Source: Bdellovibrio sp.
GTDB taxonomy: Bacteria > Bdellovibrionota > Bdellovibrionia > Bdellovibrionales > Bdellovibrionaceae
NCBI GenBank assembly: GCA_017745015.1
Contig: JAGIAF010000019.1
Coordinates: 1 to 6,011 of the forward strand
Reading direction: 5' to 3'
Length of the DNA: 6,011 bases
Positions 5,244-6,011 of the stretch are shown in pieces. The translations under genes and the position numbers were made by a program. The notes below the pieces were generated by a model. It was not told where the DNA came from. It saw nothing but the letters and a program-made list of their open reading frames with translations, and did not search any database. Within the stretch, counting starts at the first letter, position 1. Every line of letters starts with the position of its first letter.

Positions 5244-6011
5244 ATGAAGTTATTTGAGTTTTTAGATCCTTATTTGGTATTGCAAAGTTACTATCAGGAC
5301 CGCAAAGACCGTGAAGTTGGTTTTTCTTATTCAAGGTGGGCTGATGAATTAGGGCTAAAAAGCAGTTCCACTTTGCGCATGATGGTTCATGGGAAGAAAA
5401 GAATTTCCCCGCGACTGGCGGAAGTGTTTGCAGAAAAGAATTTGCAGACGGACGATGAACGAAAATATTTCTCGTTGTTGCTGGCTTATGTTCATGCGCC
5501 ATCTTTGCATGCAAAGAACTCAGCCTGGAGCTCCCTGTCGAGAATCCTAACCAATAAAATCGATCAACAGGAAGCCGCAAATTATTTCGTCTACGTCTCT
5601 GATATTTTAATTCCCAAAATAACGACAATGCTATCCTTTGATGATCACATGTGGTCTGAATCCAATCTGTGCGAAACATTAGGTGTTGAAGCCAAAAAGT
5701 TATCTGAAGTACTTGCTAAGTTACAAGACAATGGCTTTGTCGAGTGCCTGGAAGATCAAGGCCAGCGTCACTGGAAGGCCGTTCATAATCGAGTGATGGT
5801 TCCGGACAAGCTCGGGGATCTGGCTTTGAGAGCCTATCACAATGCTTGCATGGATGAAGCGAAAGAGGCGCAAAACCTTCCCGTACATTCGCGCAAGTAT
5901 CGCAGTATGCTGGTGCCGTTATCGGAGCAAGAATATCAAGAGTTTTCAGAAGAGATGAACACCTTCGCGAAGAAAATTTTAGCGCGATATCAATCCGACA
6001 AATATCAAGAC
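5244..6011 (+). CDS. TIGR02147/DUF4423 family regulator, 3' end beyond window
   Basis: The frame is open from ATG 5244 to the window edge (256 codons, no stop). The N-terminus (FLDPYLVLQSYYQDRK, then FSYSRWADELGLKSSSTLRMMVHGKKRIS) is the hallmark of TIGR02147 proteins; residues about 28-68 look like a helix-turn-helix of the lambda-repressor type. Residues about 137-185 (SESNLCETLGVEAKKLSEVLAKL, then GFVECLED) resemble a winged helix. Residues 192-250 (LALRAYHNACMDEAKEA, then LPVHSRKYRSMLVPLS) match the DUF4423 C-terminal region. The segment 112-130 (ANYFVYVSDILIPKITTML) departs from the Tyr/Trp/His-rich pattern usual there. Members usually end shortly after a stretch equivalent to the last residues here, so perhaps 10-20 residues are missing. 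The family is presumed to be transcriptional regulators or DNA-binding adaptors; its ligand and targets are unknown. It has its own probable promoter and ribosome binding site (GGTGGA, 5230-5235), so it is likely not part of the preceding unit. Confidence 0.93.
   Translation, partial: MKLFEFLDPYLVLQSYYQDRKDREVGFSYSRWADELGLKSSSTLRMMVHGKKRISPRLAEVFAEKNLQTDDERKYFSLLLAYVHAPSLHAKNSAWSSLSRILTNKIDQQEAANYFVYVSDILIPKITTMLSFDDHMWSESNLCETLGVEAKKLSEVLAKLQDNGFVECLEDQGQRHWKAVHNRVMVPDKLGDLALRAYHNACMDEAKEAQNLPVHSRKYRSMLVPLSEQEYQEFSEEMNTFAKKILARYQSDKYQD

Noticed and set aside
5242..5679. 145-codon reverse-strand frame opposite the TIGR02147 gene
   Set aside because: The + strand frame has clear family motifs and a promoter; the reverse frame is Arg/His/Ser-rich without domain features.

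Overview
The window looks like chromosomal DNA from a Bdellovibrio-type predatory bacterium (Bdellovibrionota). The strongest pointer is the last gene, a member of the TIGR02147/DUF4423 regulator family, which I know mainly from Bdellovibrio relatives and Fibrobacter. A run of Sec-exported proteins and moderate base composition fit this placement. The genus is an inference; no rRNA or other taxonomic marker is present. All genes are on the + strand, and there are no tRNAs, rRNAs, insertion sequences, CRISPR arrays or prophage genes.

Layout: (1) Positions 1-1952 hold an oligopeptidase B (ptrB) gene whose 5' end lies outside the window; the reading frame is open to the left edge. (2) Positions 1953-2247 form a 295-bp intergenic stretch with a perfect 12-bp stem-loop, a probable transcription end. 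(3) Positions 2248-5159 hold three tightly spaced genes (gaps of 24 and 2 bp), each coding for a protein with an N-terminal signal peptide: a 232-residue four-cysteine protein of unknown function, a 110-residue two-cysteine small protein, and a 617-residue protein that joins an HEIAH zincin-like region to a DUF4105 (now Lnb N-terminal periplasmic) domain with a His/Cys pair. They read as one envelope-directed transcription unit. (4) Positions 5160-5243 hold a short GCTCC/GGAGC hairpin and a probable promoter with a consensus -35 box. (5) Positions 5244-6011 hold the TIGR02147-family regulator, open to the right edge and probably lacking only its last residues.

Oligopeptidase B trims basic-residue peptides and looks functionally separate. 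The three-gene unit is the most interesting part: its largest product combines two putative catalytic centres of different chemistry in one exported polypeptide, and it is preceded by two small exported proteins that could be partners or substrates. That co-operation is inferred from gene order and signal peptides only. The terminal regulator has its own promoter-like sequence and need not control its neighbours.
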